Shown here: piece after piece, positions 42,419-51,689 of the stretch
Layout of the letters: every line of letters begins with the position of its first letter
Position numbering within the stretch: position 1 is the stretch's first letter
DNA from: DASQFI01 sp035633215
GTDB taxonomy: Bacteria; Acidobacteriota; Vicinamibacteria; Vicinamibacterales; SCN-69-37
Direction of reading: 5' to 3'
Length of the DNA: 64,000 nucleotides
Assembly: GCA_035633215.1 (NCBI GenBank)
Contig: DASQFI010000049.1
Coordinates: 1 to 64,000, forward strand
The notes under the pieces: generated by a model
Seen by the model: the letters and a program-made list of their open reading frames with translations, nothing else
Told to the model about the DNA's origin: nothing
Database searches by the model: none
Translations under genes and position numbers: made by a program

Positions 42419-44611
42419 TCAGAACGAGACTCTGATTCCGGCGTTGATCAGCCGACCTGCAAGAGGAGCCCAGGCATCGACGGTCCACCGGCCGTCGACA
42501 TCACGTGCCGGGCGCGCGATCGGATCCCAGTCTGTCTGGCGGACATTCGTCAGATTCTGGCCGGTGACGAACAGTCGCAGGCGGCCGAACGCGCGCTCGG
42601 CGAGCAAGCCGACCACGGCGTAGGGCTCGCTCGTCAATCGATAGGGGTTGGCGTCGAGCCGTTGTGTGCCGTTGAAAATGGCGTGCACGCCGACGCGCCC
42701 GCGGTTCTCAGCTCCGACCGTCGCGACGAGAACGGCCCGGTGCCGAGGCGTGAGCGCGACGTCGCGGCCGCCGCCCTCGCGGGCTCGTACGTACGTGTAG
42801 GTGCCGGTCACGGCGAACGGCCCCCGGCGCGCCATGCCGAGGATCTCGATGCCGCGCGTGGTGACGGGCTCGGTGGCCGTGCGGAGTGTGTACGTCGCGC
42901 GATCGATCTGAGCCGGATCATCGATCTCCGAAAAGAACACCGTCACCGTCACGGCGGAGGCGGGAGTCGTGTGAGTGAGATTGGCTGATCCGTGACGCGC
43001 GGTCTCGACCTCGAGTGCGTCGCCAAACGGCAGGCGTGCGAGCCCCGCCGCTTCCGTCTCCTCCATGTGCGCCGTCGGCGCGAAGTAGCTCCGACCGGCC
43101 GTCACCCCCGCCGCCCACGGCCCGCGATGCACGCGGACGGACCCGCGCGGACTCAGGAAGAAGATGCCGTATTTGAGGTCGTGATCGAGGCGAGCGCTTC
43201 CAGAGACGGAGAGCCACGTCGCGACCTGCACCTCGTCATGGAAGAAGATGCCGGGCCGCGTAGACAGGTATGGCGATGGAAACGGATCCTTCGATCGAAT
43301 CGCGAACCAGTCGGCGGCAACGCCGGCGACCCAGGTTTGGCGCGGCGCCGTCCCGCGAAGCTCGAGTTCGATGGTTGCCCCCTGACGTCGTTCGTGTTCA
43401 CGCCGGTCATCGAAATCGCGGGTGCGCGATTGCACGTAGAGGGAACCTGCGCCGGCCAAAATGTACCGTCCGAGGGGCATCTGACCGAAGAGGGCGCCGT
43501 CAGCCTCTCGGGTCTCGAGCGACTGGCGCGCGATCGCGCTGCCGCCCTCGCGCGTTTCAAACGTCACGCCCGCGGTGCCGGAGGCCGACCGCCCTCGTCC
43601 GTTGTCCCAGAACGTTCGCTGGCGCACGGTCCCACGCGAATACTCGGGAAGGTCCGACCAGCCGTCATCGTCCACGTCGCGTTCGTTCTGTCGATGCGCG
43701 CCGGCGAGGAAGGTCCTGCCCCACGATCCGGTCTGCGGCGACGAGAGCCACAGCACGGCATCCGTCGCGCCCTCCGTCGACTGACTGAGTAGGAACTCGC
43801 GGTTCCGCTCTTTGCCGGGCCGGCGCGACAGCAGGTTGACCACGCCGGCCATCGCATTCGCTCCGAAGATCGCCGAGGCGCCTCCCTTGATGACTTCGAC
43901 CCGATCGAGATCCATCAGCGGGATCTGGACCGGCGCGAGCCCGCCAGGGAGATCAAAGTAGAGCGGCACCCCGTCGGAGAGCAGCCGTGTGTAGTGGCCG
44001 CGCAGGCCCTGGATGCGGACCATCGCGAGGCCCAGCTCCGGCGATGTGGTCTGGACGCGCAACCCAGCATTCCCGTCGAGCAATCTCACGATGTTGCCCG
44101 GCGCCATCAGCATCTTCTCTTCGATCTCGCTGCGGCCGACCACTTCGACTGGAACGGCCTGGTCGTCGATGCGAAGGCCGCTGCGCGTGCTGACCACGAC
44201 CGTGGCCTGGTCTCGTCCCGACGGCTTCGCCGTCAAGACCAGGCGGACGGCGCGCTCGGCGCCCGCGACGACGTCGACGCGGACGGTCGCCGGCTCATAT
44301 CCGTCTTTCGTGGCGATCACTGAGACTGGCCCCGGGGGCAGCGCCAGAGTGGCGACGCCGGACGCGTCGGTCGTGGCGGACCGCCCGCCCGCTGACACGG
44401 TCACTCCCGCGATGGGCATCGCGGCCTCCACGACTTCGATTCGGATCGCACCGGTTCGCGCCTGCGCCGCATCAGCGATCCCGCCGGTGAGGCCGAGTCC
44501 GAGCGCCAGACCAGCGCCGAGAAGGGAGGGCACGATGAAACGCAGCCGCGGCGGCCGGCTGGGTTTCTCGCCTTGCGGTGTCCGGCCGAGATGAAACGAT
44601 CGTTCTCGCAC
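42419..44611 (-). CDS. TonB-dependent outer-membrane receptor
   Basis: About 730 residues from a GTG (MRERSFHLGRTPQGEKPSR then a hydrophobic signal, PSLLGAGLALGLGLTGGIADA). An N-terminal carboxypeptidase-regulatory-like domain (about 45-125; TTDASGVATLALPPG) precedes the plug (about 150-260, with VVGRSEIEEKMLM, IQGLRGHYTRLLSDGVP and VEVIKGGASAIFGANAMAG). A 22-strand-type barrel with an end GIRVSF follows. It imports a large or scarce nutrient using TonB energy; the ligand is unknown. Farther upstream starts lie in the gltX leader and are rejected. It is first in an operon with the PQQ-like and barrel genes. Confidence 0.9.
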   Translation of the reverse strand: MRERSFHLGRTPQGEKPSRPPRLRFIVPSLLGAGLALGLGLTGGIADAAQARTGAIRIEVVEAAMPIAGVTVSAGGRSATTDASGVATLALPPGPVSVIATKDGYEPATVRVDVVAGAERAVRLVLTAKPSGRDQATVVVSTRSGLRIDDQAVPVEVVGRSEIEEKMLMAPGNIVRLLDGNAGLRVQTTSPELGLAMVRIQGLRGHYTRLLSDGVPLYFDLPGGLAPVQIPLMDLDRVEVIKGGASAIFGANAMAGVVNLLSRRPGKERNREFLLSQSTEGATDAVLWLSSPQTGSWGRTFLAGAHRQNERDVDDDGWSDLPEYSRGTVRQRTFWDNGRGRSASGTAGVTFETREGGSAIARQSLETREADGALFGQMPLGRYILAGAGSLYVQSRTRDFDDRREHERRQGATIELELRGTAPRQTWVAGVAADWFAIRSKDPFPSPYLSTRPGIFFHDEVQVATWLSVSGSARLDHDLKYGIFFLSPRGSVRVHRGPWAAGVTAGRSYFAPTAHMEETEAAGLARLPFGDALEVETARHGSANLTHTTPASAVTVTVFFSEIDDPAQIDRATYTLRTATEPVTTRGIEILGMARRGPFAVTGTYTYVRAREGGGRDVALTPRHRAVLVATVGAENRGRVGVHAIFNGTQRLDANPYRLTSEPYAVVGLLAERAFGRLRLFVTGQNLTNVRQTDWDPIARPARDVDGRWTVDAWAPLAGRLINAGIRVSF

Positions 44612-44677
44612 GCGAGTGACGACTAATTCTATACGGCGAAAACGCCTTTGAGGCCCGACCACCGATAGAATTTCCCC

Positions 44678-46135
44678 GTGCCGCCTCGTCTCCGCTTCGC
44701 CCCGTCGCCGACTGGATACCTCCATGTCGGCGGCGCGCGGACGGCGCTGTTCAACTGGCTCTACGTGCGACGGCATGGCGGCGCGTTCGTGCTCCGCATC
44801 GAAGACACCGACGTCGAGCGCTCGTCGGCCGACATGGTCACCGGGATTCTGGACAGCATGCGATGGCTCGGCCTCGATTGGGACGAAGGGCCCGAAGTGG
44901 GCGGACCGTACGGCCCGTACTTTCAGAGTGAAAGGCTCGAGCGGTACCGGGCCGCGGCGAATCGGCTCGTCAAGTCAGGACACGCCTACTACTGTTTCTG
45001 CCGCCCCGAAGATCTGAAAGCCCGCCGCGAAGCGGCGCAGGCGGCAGGCACGGCGTGGATGTACGATCGCGTCTGTCACAAGCTCGCGCCTGACGACGTC
45101 GCGAAGCGTGAAGCCGCCGGCGAGCCGCGTGCGATCCGCTTCCTCGTGCCGGACGGCCAGACGGTCTTCGACGATCTCGTCCATGGGCGCATTGAATTCG
45201 ATCGCGCCAACATCGAAGACTTCGTCGTCCTGCGCTCCGATGGCCATCCGACGTATCACTTGTCCGTGGTCGTCGACGACGTGGAGATGAAGATCACCGA
45301 CGTCGTGCGCGGCGACGATCACATCTCGAACACCCCGAAGCAGGTGCTCCTTTACGAAGCCATGGGCGCGGCGATCCCGAGGTTCGCCCACGTCCCCCTG
45401 ATTCTCGGTCCGGACAAAAAGCGGTTGAGCAAGCGACACGGCGCGACCGCCGTCGGCGAGTACGAAAAACTAGGGGTTCTGCCGGAAGCGATGGTGAACT
45501 TTCTCGCTCTCCTCGGGTGGTCGCCGGGAGACGACAGGGAGATCCTGTCACGCGACGAGCTCGTCGAGCGGTTCTCGCTCGAAGGCATCAGCGGCGGCAA
45601 CGCCGTGTTCAACCCTGAAAAGCTGGACTGGTTCAATCAGCAGCACCTGATGCGTCTGTCTGCTGCCGAGATCCTCACTCGGCTGCGGCCGGAGCTAGAG
45701 GCCGCGGGTTTGTGGCCCGACGTGTCGCAGCCGGAACACCGCGCACGAGTCGAGCGAGCCGTGGATCTCGTCAAACCGCGGGCGCGCAAGCTCGCGGAGC
45801 TCGTTCCGCAGCTTCGGCCGTTCCTGAACACGCACGTCGATCGCGATCCGGCCGCGGTCGCCAGGCACCTCGCCGGCCCCGACCTGCCGCCACACCTCGC
45901 GGCGTGGCGCAAACGCCTCGAGCAAATAGAGCCGTTCGATGCAGCGACGCTGGAGTCGTCGCTTCGCGCGCTTGCCGAGGCACGAGGCGTGAAACCCGGC
46001 ATGCTGATCCACGCGACGAGAGTCGCCGTGACGGGCCAGGCCGTCAGCCCGGGGATCTTCGAAGTATTGGAGCTGGTCGGCCGCGAACGCGTTCTCGAAA
46101 GAATTGACGATGTCCTCGGAGCGTCAGGACCCTGA
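44678..46135 (+). CDS. gltX: Glutamate-tRNA ligase
   Basis: A 485-residue class I aminoacyl-tRNA synthetase of normal length, starting at GTG. The HIGH-type motif is PTGYLHVGGART (about 11-22), and the KMSKS-type loop is KKRLSKRHG (about 249). The catalytic core also shows RIEDTD and GDDHISNTP. The C-terminal anticodon-binding domain is intact to the end. It charges tRNA-Glu (or also tRNA-Gln when GatCAB is present). The TonB operon diverges from its 5' side. Confidence 0.97.
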   Translation: MPPRLRFAPSPTGYLHVGGARTALFNWLYVRRHGGAFVLRIEDTDVERSSADMVTGILDSMRWLGLDWDEGPEVGGPYGPYFQSERLERYRAAANRLVKSGHAYYCFCRPEDLKARREAAQAAGTAWMYDRVCHKLAPDDVAKREAAGEPRAIRFLVPDGQTVFDDLVHGRIEFDRANIEDFVVLRSDGHPTYHLSVVVDDVEMKITDVVRGDDHISNTPKQVLLYEAMGAAIPRFAHVPLILGPDKKRLSKRHGATAVGEYEKLGVLPEAMVNFLALLGWSPGDDREILSRDELVERFSLEGISGGNAVFNPEKLDWFNQQHLMRLSAAEILTRLRPELEAAGLWPDVSQPEHRARVERAVDLVKPRARKLAELVPQLRPFLNTHVDRDPAAVARHLAGPDLPPHLAAWRKRLEQIEPFDAATLESSLRALAEARGVKPGMLIHATRVAVTGQAVSPGIFEVLELVGRERVLERIDDVLGASGP

Positions 46136-46175
46136 GGGCGTCGAGGACCGTGGAACCTGACAGAATCTCTCTTCT

Positions 46176-46814
46176 ATGGCCGTTGTCGTCGCCCGTGCCC
46201 TGACCGAAGCTGAATTCGAACGCGCGCGCCGCGTTTTGATGCGGCGTGACAAGCGGCTTGGCGAGCTGATCAAGCGCGTCGGCCGGTGCCGGCTCCCGGA
46301 TTCTCGCGGCCACGATCCGTTCGCCGGCCTCGTGCGCGTGATCCTGTCGCAGCAACTGTCCGGCAAGGCCGCCGACACCATCTTCGGCCGTGTCGTCACG
46401 CTCACCGGCGGACTCGAAACGCTCACGCCAGTGAAGCTGCGATCGGTTGAAGTGACCGCGCTCCGCGGCGCCGGAGTGAGCGGGCCGAAAGCCAGGTACC
46501 TGCACGACCTGTCCGATCGCGCGCTCGACGGCCGCCTCGATCTCCACGCGCTGGACGGCGTGCCAGACGATGAGGTCATTGCCGTGATTACCTCGGTGAA
46601 GGGGATGGGCCAGTGGTCCGCTGAGATGTTCCTGATGTTCCGCCTGAACCGGCCGGACATTCTCCCCGTCGGCGATCTCGGGATTGTGAAAGGCATGCAG
46701 AAACTCTTCGGAATGAAGCGCGTGCCGTCGCCGCGGACGATGATGAGATTGGCGGAGCCGTGGCGGCCGTATCGATCGGTCGCGGCGTGGTATTTGTGGC
46801 GGATTCATGAGTGA
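46176..46814 (+). CDS. DNA-3-methyladenine glycosylase (AlkA-like, HhH-GPD)
   Basis: A 212-residue base-excision repair enzyme. It has the helix-hairpin-helix-GPD region: VKGMGQWSAEMFLMF is the hairpin, and the catalytic Asp lies in LPVGDLGIVKGMQ. The N-terminal helical part includes LVRVILSQQLSGKAADTIF. It lacks the iron-sulphur Cys cluster of EndoIII, which points to the alkylbase (AlkA) branch. It excises alkylated purines. It lies 40 bases after gltX and 16 before the next kinase, in one direction. Confidence 0.93.
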   Translation: MAVVVARALTEAEFERARRVLMRRDKRLGELIKRVGRCRLPDSRGHDPFAGLVRVILSQQLSGKAADTIFGRVVTLTGGLETLTPVKLRSVEVTALRGAGVSGPKARYLHDLSDRALDGRLDLHALDGVPDDEVIAVITSVKGMGQWSAEMFLMFRLNRPDILPVGDLGIVKGMQKLFGMKRVPSPRTMMRLAEPWRPYRSVAAWYLWRIHE

Positions 46815-46830
46815 ATGGCGCGTGTAGGCC

Positions 46831-49575
46831 GTGCTCTGTCCCTCCTGCCGCACGACCGTTCCTGCCGGTGCCAGGTTCTGCCCGGCCTGCGGCCAGACTG
46901 TTCAGGCATCCGAAGCCGAGACCGTTCTGGGAAGCGATCAGACGAAGCTGGCCTCGCCGCCGAGCCAGCCGAAAACCACCACCAGCGGCTGGCTGACATC
47001 GTCCGGCTCGATCGATCACGGCCGATTCACGCCCGGCGTGGTGCTGGATGAGCGGTACCGCGTCATCGGTCTCCTTGGACGCGGCGGCATGGGCGAGGTC
47101 TATCGCGCGGACGACCTGCGGCTTGGTCAGCCGGTCGCGCTGAAGTTCCTGCCGCCCGGACTCAGCCGCGACTCGCAGCGGCTGGCGCAGTTCCACACCG
47201 AAGTCCGCACCGCGCGCCAGGTGTCGCATCCAAACGTCTGCCGCGTCTATGACATCGGCGAGGTCGACGGCCAGATGTTCCTGTCGATGGAGTACGTCGA
47301 CGGTGAGGATCTTTCAGCGTCGCTGCGGCGCTTCGGACGATTCTCGGAAGATCGCGCGATCGAGATCGCGAGACAGATCTGCGTGGGGCTGGCGGCGGCG
47401 CACGAGCGCGGCGTGCTGCACCGCGATCTGAAGCCCGCCAACATCATGCTCGACGGCCAGGGGCGCGTCCGCATCATGGACTTCAGTCTCGCAACGGCCG
47501 AGGCCGTGACGGACATTCGGGCAGGCACGCCGGCGTACATGGCGCCCGAGCAGTTGCAAGGCCGCGAGGTGACCGTTCGCAGCGACATCTTCGCGCTCGG
47601 GCTCGTGCTGTACGAGCTCTTCACTGGACGCCGTGCCTTCGACGCGAAGAGCCTCCCCGACCTCGTCAGCCAGCACGAGTCGGGCACGATCGTGTCGCCG
47701 GCCGAGATCACGCGCACGCTCGATCCGGCTGTCGAGCGCGCGATCATGCGCTGTCTCGAGCGCGATCCGGCGAAGCGTCCCGGCTCGGCGCTCGCCGTGG
47801 CCGCTTCGCTGCCGGGAGGCGATCCGCTCGCGGCGGCGCTGGCCGCCGGCGAAACGCCGTCGCCGGAGATGGTCGCCGCCGCCGGAGGAGAGAGCGCGGC
47901 ACTCTCGACGCGTCAGGGCGCCGTGCTCATGACCGGCCTGATGGTCCTGCTGATCCTCATGGCGGCGCTCGCGGATCGAGCGTCGGTGCTGGCGCGAGTC
48001 CCGCTCAACAAGCCGCGCGCGGTCCTGCTCGATCGCGCCGCCGAGCTGCGACGGACGCTTGGCTACACGGACCCGGTCGGCGATTCCGCGTCCGGCTTTT
48101 ATTTCGATCAGCCGTACCTGACGTGGGCGGCGGGCCAGCGATGGACCCCGGAACAGTGGAATACGCTCGCAACCGGCCGGCCGTCGGCGGTCGTGTTCTG
48201 GTACCGATCCGGTCCTGGAACGCTGGTGCCGTACGACGACACCGATCCCGTGTCGACGTCGGATCCTCCGCAAGTGACACGCGGGATGGTGCGCATTGAT
48301 CTCGACACGGAGGGTCGGTTGCTGATCTTCCGCGCCGTGCCGTCGCTGAAGACAGCGCCGTCTGCCATCAATTGGGATGTGCTCTTCCAGGCCGCGGGCC
48401 TCGACCGGTCACGATTCACCGAGGCCGAACCGGCGGTGCTTCCACGCACGTACGCCGACGAGTGGAAGGCCTGGACCGGCGCGTTCCCCGAAGCGCCCGA
48501 CGTTCCGATTCGCATCGAAGCCGCGGCGTTTCGCGGCCGGCCGACGATGTTCGAGATTGTGGGCAGCTGGGTGCCGCTCGAGGGCGGCGCCGGGCCCGAG
48601 GCGTCAGCGGTGTGGCGGACGATTGGTGTGCTGATCGTCGCGATCGTGCCGCTGGCGGCCGCGCTCGTCGCCAGGCGAAACGTCAAGCTGGGCCGAGGCG
48701 ACCGGCGCGGCGCGTTCCGGACGTGGGCGTTTGCGTTCGGTACCGGTGTCCTCACGTACGCGATCGCGCCCACGCACGTCGCAAGCCTCTCCGAAGTCGA
48801 TCGCATGTTCGCGACCTTCGGCGAGATGCTGTTCTGGAGCGGCGTCCTGTTCGTGGTCTACCTCGCGCTCGAGCCGTACGTCCGGCGAACGTGGCCGGCC
48901 GTGCTGATCACATGGTCGAGACTCACGACGGGCCGCCTGCGTGACCCGCTGGTGGGACGCGACCTCGTGGCGGGCACGATCGCCGGACTTCTGCTCGCGC
49001 TGCTCGAGCCGATGGGCACGCTTCTGCCGCCGGTGCTCGGCTATCCGGCGCCCGCGCCGTATCTGACCCTCTTCAGCCCGCTCCACGGCGTCCGCGCCGT
49101 CATCGCCACCGTGACCAACGCGCCCTTCAATGCGCTGCTGAACGGCATGATGACGATGCTGATGCTGTCGCTGATTCGTCAGGGCTTGCGCGCCCTCGCC
49201 AGTCTGACGCCCGGTCCCGTCGCACGCGTGGTTGGGAACAACGTCACCGTCGCGATCGTGACCATCGTGCTCTTCGTGATCGTCATCAAGCGCAACAGCC
49301 TCAATCCGCTCTATCCGTGGCTCGATCTCGGCTCAACCGCGGTCCTCGTGGCCTGCCTGCTCGTCGTCGGGCTGCGCTTCGGACTGTTCGCGCTGATCGT
49401 GACGTTCCTCGTTCTGAACTTCGCGGCCGATGCGCCGTTGACGCTCGACGCCACCAGGCTCTACGCGGGGCCAGCCTGGTTTTTCATGGCCCTCATCGCG
49501 TCGCTCGGCATTGTCGGCGTCTGGATGGCGCGCGCCGGCCAGCCGCTGTTCCCTACTTCTTCGGCGGTTCGTTGA
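46831..49575 (+). CDS. Zinc-ribbon Ser/Thr kinase with polytopic membrane C-terminus
   Basis: A 914-residue protein starting at GTG. An N-terminal zinc ribbon (CPSC ... CPAC, residues 3-22) is followed by a PknB-type kinase (about 70-330) with GRGGMGEVY, HRDLKPAN (about 197) and GTPAYMAPEQL. The magnesium motif reads DFS rather than DFG. A helix near 366-384 leads to an external domain (about 390-595). At least six more helices, including MLFWSGVLFVVYLALEPYV and a terminal bundle, follow to the end. The membrane part matches no family I know. Its 3' end overlaps the convergent cytochrome c gene by 23 bases. Confidence 0.9.
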   Translation: MLCPSCRTTVPAGARFCPACGQTVQASEAETVLGSDQTKLASPPSQPKTTTSGWLTSSGSIDHGRFTPGVVLDERYRVIGLLGRGGMGEVYRADDLRLGQPVALKFLPPGLSRDSQRLAQFHTEVRTARQVSHPNVCRVYDIGEVDGQMFLSMEYVDGEDLSASLRRFGRFSEDRAIEIARQICVGLAAAHERGVLHRDLKPANIMLDGQGRVRIMDFSLATAEAVTDIRAGTPAYMAPEQLQGREVTVRSDIFALGLVLYELFTGRRAFDAKSLPDLVSQHESGTIVSPAEITRTLDPAVERAIMRCLERDPAKRPGSALAVAASLPGGDPLAAALAAGETPSPEMVAAAGGESAALSTRQGAVLMTGLMVLLILMAALADRASVLARVPLNKPRAVLLDRAAELRRTLGYTDPVGDSASGFYFDQPYLTWAAGQRWTPEQWNTLATGRPSAVVFWYRSGPGTLVPYDDTDPVSTSDPPQVTRGMVRIDLDTEGRLLIFRAVPSLKTAPSAINWDVLFQAAGLDRSRFTEAEPAVLPRTYADEWKAWTGAFPEAPDVPIRIEAAAFRGRPTMFEIVGSWVPLEGGAGPEASAVWRTIGVLIVAIVPLAAALVARRNVKLGRGDRRGAFRTWAFAFGTGVLTYAIAPTHVASLSEVDRMFATFGEMLFWSGVLFVVYLALEPYVRRTWPAVLITWSRLTTGRLRDPLVGRDLVAGTIAGLLLALLEPMGTLLPPVLGYPAPAPYLTLFSPLHGVRAVIATVTNAPFNALLNGMMTMLMLSLIRQGLRALASLTPGPVARVVGNNVTVAIVTIVLFVIVIKRNSLNPLYPWLDLGSTAVLVACLLVVGLRFGLFALIVTFLVLNFAADAPLTLDATRLYAGPAWFFMALIASLGIVGVWMARAGQPLFPTSSAVR

Positions 49576-50140
49576 TGATCGGCTCCGGCACGTGGTTGTT
49601 CACAGCCGGCACGGTTCGCAGAAACGCAAAGACCGCTTTCAGATCGTCGTCGGTCATGTTGCGATAGACCGGCCAGGGCATCGGCGGAAGAATCGGGCGC
49701 GACGTGCCTATGTGTTTGCCTTCGCGGATCGCCTTGATGAAGAGCTCCTCGGTCCAGACGTCCTGTCCGATGCCGGTGTTCTTGTCGCTCGTCAGGTTCG
49801 CGGTGTACGAGATGCCCCACGGTCCGGCCCACGCCGTGAAAGTCGCCGTTCCCGCGACTATCCAGGTGCTGTCGGGCTTCGGTGGTTTGTCGACTTTCAG
49901 GTTCTCGGGATGGCCGGAGAAGCGGCGGGCCATGTCGGGTTCGGGTCCGTTCGGGCCCATCTTGGCGGGCGTGTGGCAGTCGTCGCACGCCGCGATGCTG
50001 ACGAGATACCTGCCTCGCTCGACCGGACTCACCGGCGGCGGCTGGGATGCGGCTGGCGGCGGCGGCGGCGCCTGTTGGGTGCAGGCGGCCAGGAGCAACA
50101 GTCCCGCGGTGGCGAACGTCCAACGAGCGGTTGATGACAT
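49553..50140 (-). CDS. Cytochrome c lipoprotein
   Basis: A 195-residue protein with a lipoprotein signal (ARWTFATAGLLLLAAC; lipidated Cys at about 20) and a Pro-rich linker. One haem-binding motif CDDCH is at about 52-56, and a likely Met ligand is in ILPPMPWPVY. The fold matches class I cytochrome c proteins that accept electrons from periplasmic dehydrogenases. The nearby GMC oxidoreductase is a possible donor, though the genes face different ways. The 3' end overlaps the kinase gene by 23 bases. Confidence 0.88.
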   Translation of the reverse strand: MSSTARWTFATAGLLLLAACTQQAPPPPPAASQPPPVSPVERGRYLVSIAACDDCHTPAKMGPNGPEPDMARRFSGHPENLKVDKPPKPDSTWIVAGTATFTAWAGPWGISYTANLTSDKNTGIGQDVWTEELFIKAIREGKHIGTSRPILPPMPWPVYRNMTDDDLKAVFAFLRTVPAVNNHVPEPIINEPPKK

Positions 50141-50242
50141 GGGTCCTCCGTAGTGGTGAATTCGAGCCGATTATAGATTGGGCCCGCACGGCCACCATCC
50201 GGCAAACTGACACAGAACCCCATCCCGCGACGTATTGACGCT

Positions 50243-51667
50243 GTGCACCTTCGCATCCGCCTGCTCCTCGCGGCGCTCATCGTGGCCCTGCCCGCGGCAT
50301 TGCTGCTGTACTGGATTGTCGAGCGCGTTCGCGATGGCGATGCGGAGGAGACGCTCGAGCGCGTCTCGGCCGCGCAGTTGACCGAAATCTCGCGCGAGAG
50401 CTGCGAATCCGATCCGCGCTGGTTCCTGGCCGGTCCGCGCACGGGCCGGCCAACGGCAGAGGAGCGGACCCAGCCCGATGCCGACGTGCGGCTGCCGCGT
50501 CCGAGCGCGGCGGAGATGCCGTTCGAGTTTTTCGCCTACGACGAGAATTTTCTCGGCAGCAGCTCGGCGTCGCCGAGATTTCCGGAAGATTTCAAGCGCG
50601 TGTTTCGCGGGTCGGCGTCCGTGCGCGAGGCAACGGGCCGTTATGAATCGAGTCGCGGCACTGGACTCCAGATCGCGCGACTGACGGGTTGGTCGCCTGG
50701 ACCGTGCGCGATCCTGCTCTTCCGCGCGCAGCCGTTGTCGAATCATCGAGTCAAGGGGCTGGCGCTCTTCACGACGTTCTTCCTCATGAGCTTCGCGGTC
50801 GCCGCGCTCGCCGGCTACCCGATCGTCGCGCGAGTTCGACGATTGACGAAGGCGGCGCGCGAGTCAGCACGGCAGGATTACTCGTCGATGGCGCCGATCA
50901 GCGGCGCGGACGAAATCAGCTCGCTCGGGTTTGTCTTCAACGAAGCCGCGGCCGACATCCGCCGGCGCGCGACGGACGCGACCGATCGCGAAGAGGCCCT
51001 GCGGCGCTACGTCACGAACACGACCGAGGACGTGGCGCAGCCGCTGGCCGCGCTCGAATCGACCCTTGCCGATCTCGAGAAGAGCGACGGACTCCCCGCC
51101 GCGGCACGCGACCAACTGCGCCAGTCGATCCGCGAAGCGCATCGTCTGGTGTCGCGACTGACGAACCTCGCGTCGGTCGCCGCACTTCGGACCAGCGCCG
51201 ATCGCTCGCTTCGCGAGCCGATCGACATGAACGCGCTCGTCGAGCGCGTCGTTCGGAAACACGATGCGCTCGCGCGCGCGCTCGATGTGCGGATCGAGCA
51301 CGCGGTTCCCGCCAGGAACGTCGTCTTCTCGGCCGATCCCGCGCTGATCGAGCAGGCGGTCACGAACGTCGTCGGCAACGCCGTGCTCTACAGCAACCCC
51401 GGCGGCCAGGTGCAGGTCGAGCTCAAGGGCTACGAGCGCGACAACAGGTTCTCGCTCCGGGTGACCGACACGGGCCCCGGCGTCTCCGACGAGGAATTTG
51501 CCGGCCTCACCGCGAACCGCCGGTTCCGTGGCGACGAAGGCCGCACGCGCCGCCCAGGTGGCCGCGGCCTCGGCCTCGCCATCGCCCGCGAAGTCGCCGA
51601 CCGCTTCGGCCTCCAACTCGATCTCCGCCGCCCGTCATCCGGTGGATTCGAGGTGCAGCTGGGGTAA
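50243..51667 (+). CDS. Histidine-kinase-like sensor lacking the phospho-acceptor His
   Basis: 474 residues from a GTG. TM1 (about 5-25), a periplasmic sensor (about 26-170), TM2 (about 172-196), HAMP-like linker, dimerisation helices (about 250-330) and a HATPase domain (about 365-474) are arranged as in a classical sensor kinase. The HATPase has VTNVVGNAVLYSN, DTGPGV and GGRGLGLAIA. The H-box reads YVTNTTEDVAQPLAALE, so Glu262 (GAG, 51026-51028) stands where histidine is expected. No response regulator is adjacent. It may act as a non-autophosphorylating partner of another kinase. Confidence 0.88.
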   Translation: MHLRIRLLLAALIVALPAALLLYWIVERVRDGDAEETLERVSAAQLTEISRESCESDPRWFLAGPRTGRPTAEERTQPDADVRLPRPSAAEMPFEFFAYDENFLGSSSASPRFPEDFKRVFRGSASVREATGRYESSRGTGLQIARLTGWSPGPCAILLFRAQPLSNHRVKGLALFTTFFLMSFAVAALAGYPIVARVRRLTKAARESARQDYSSMAPISGADEISSLGFVFNEAAADIRRRATDATDREEALRRYVTNTTEDVAQPLAALESTLADLEKSDGLPAAARDQLRQSIREAHRLVSRLTNLASVAALRTSADRSLREPIDMNALVERVVRKHDALARALDVRIEHAVPARNVVFSADPALIEQAVTNVVGNAVLYSNPGGQVQVELKGYERDNRFSLRVTDTGPGVSDEEFAGLTANRRFRGDEGRTRRPGGRGLGLAIAREVADRFGLQLDLRRPSSGGFEVQLG

Positions 51668-51689
51668 GCTGTCCACCTCCCTCACCGAA

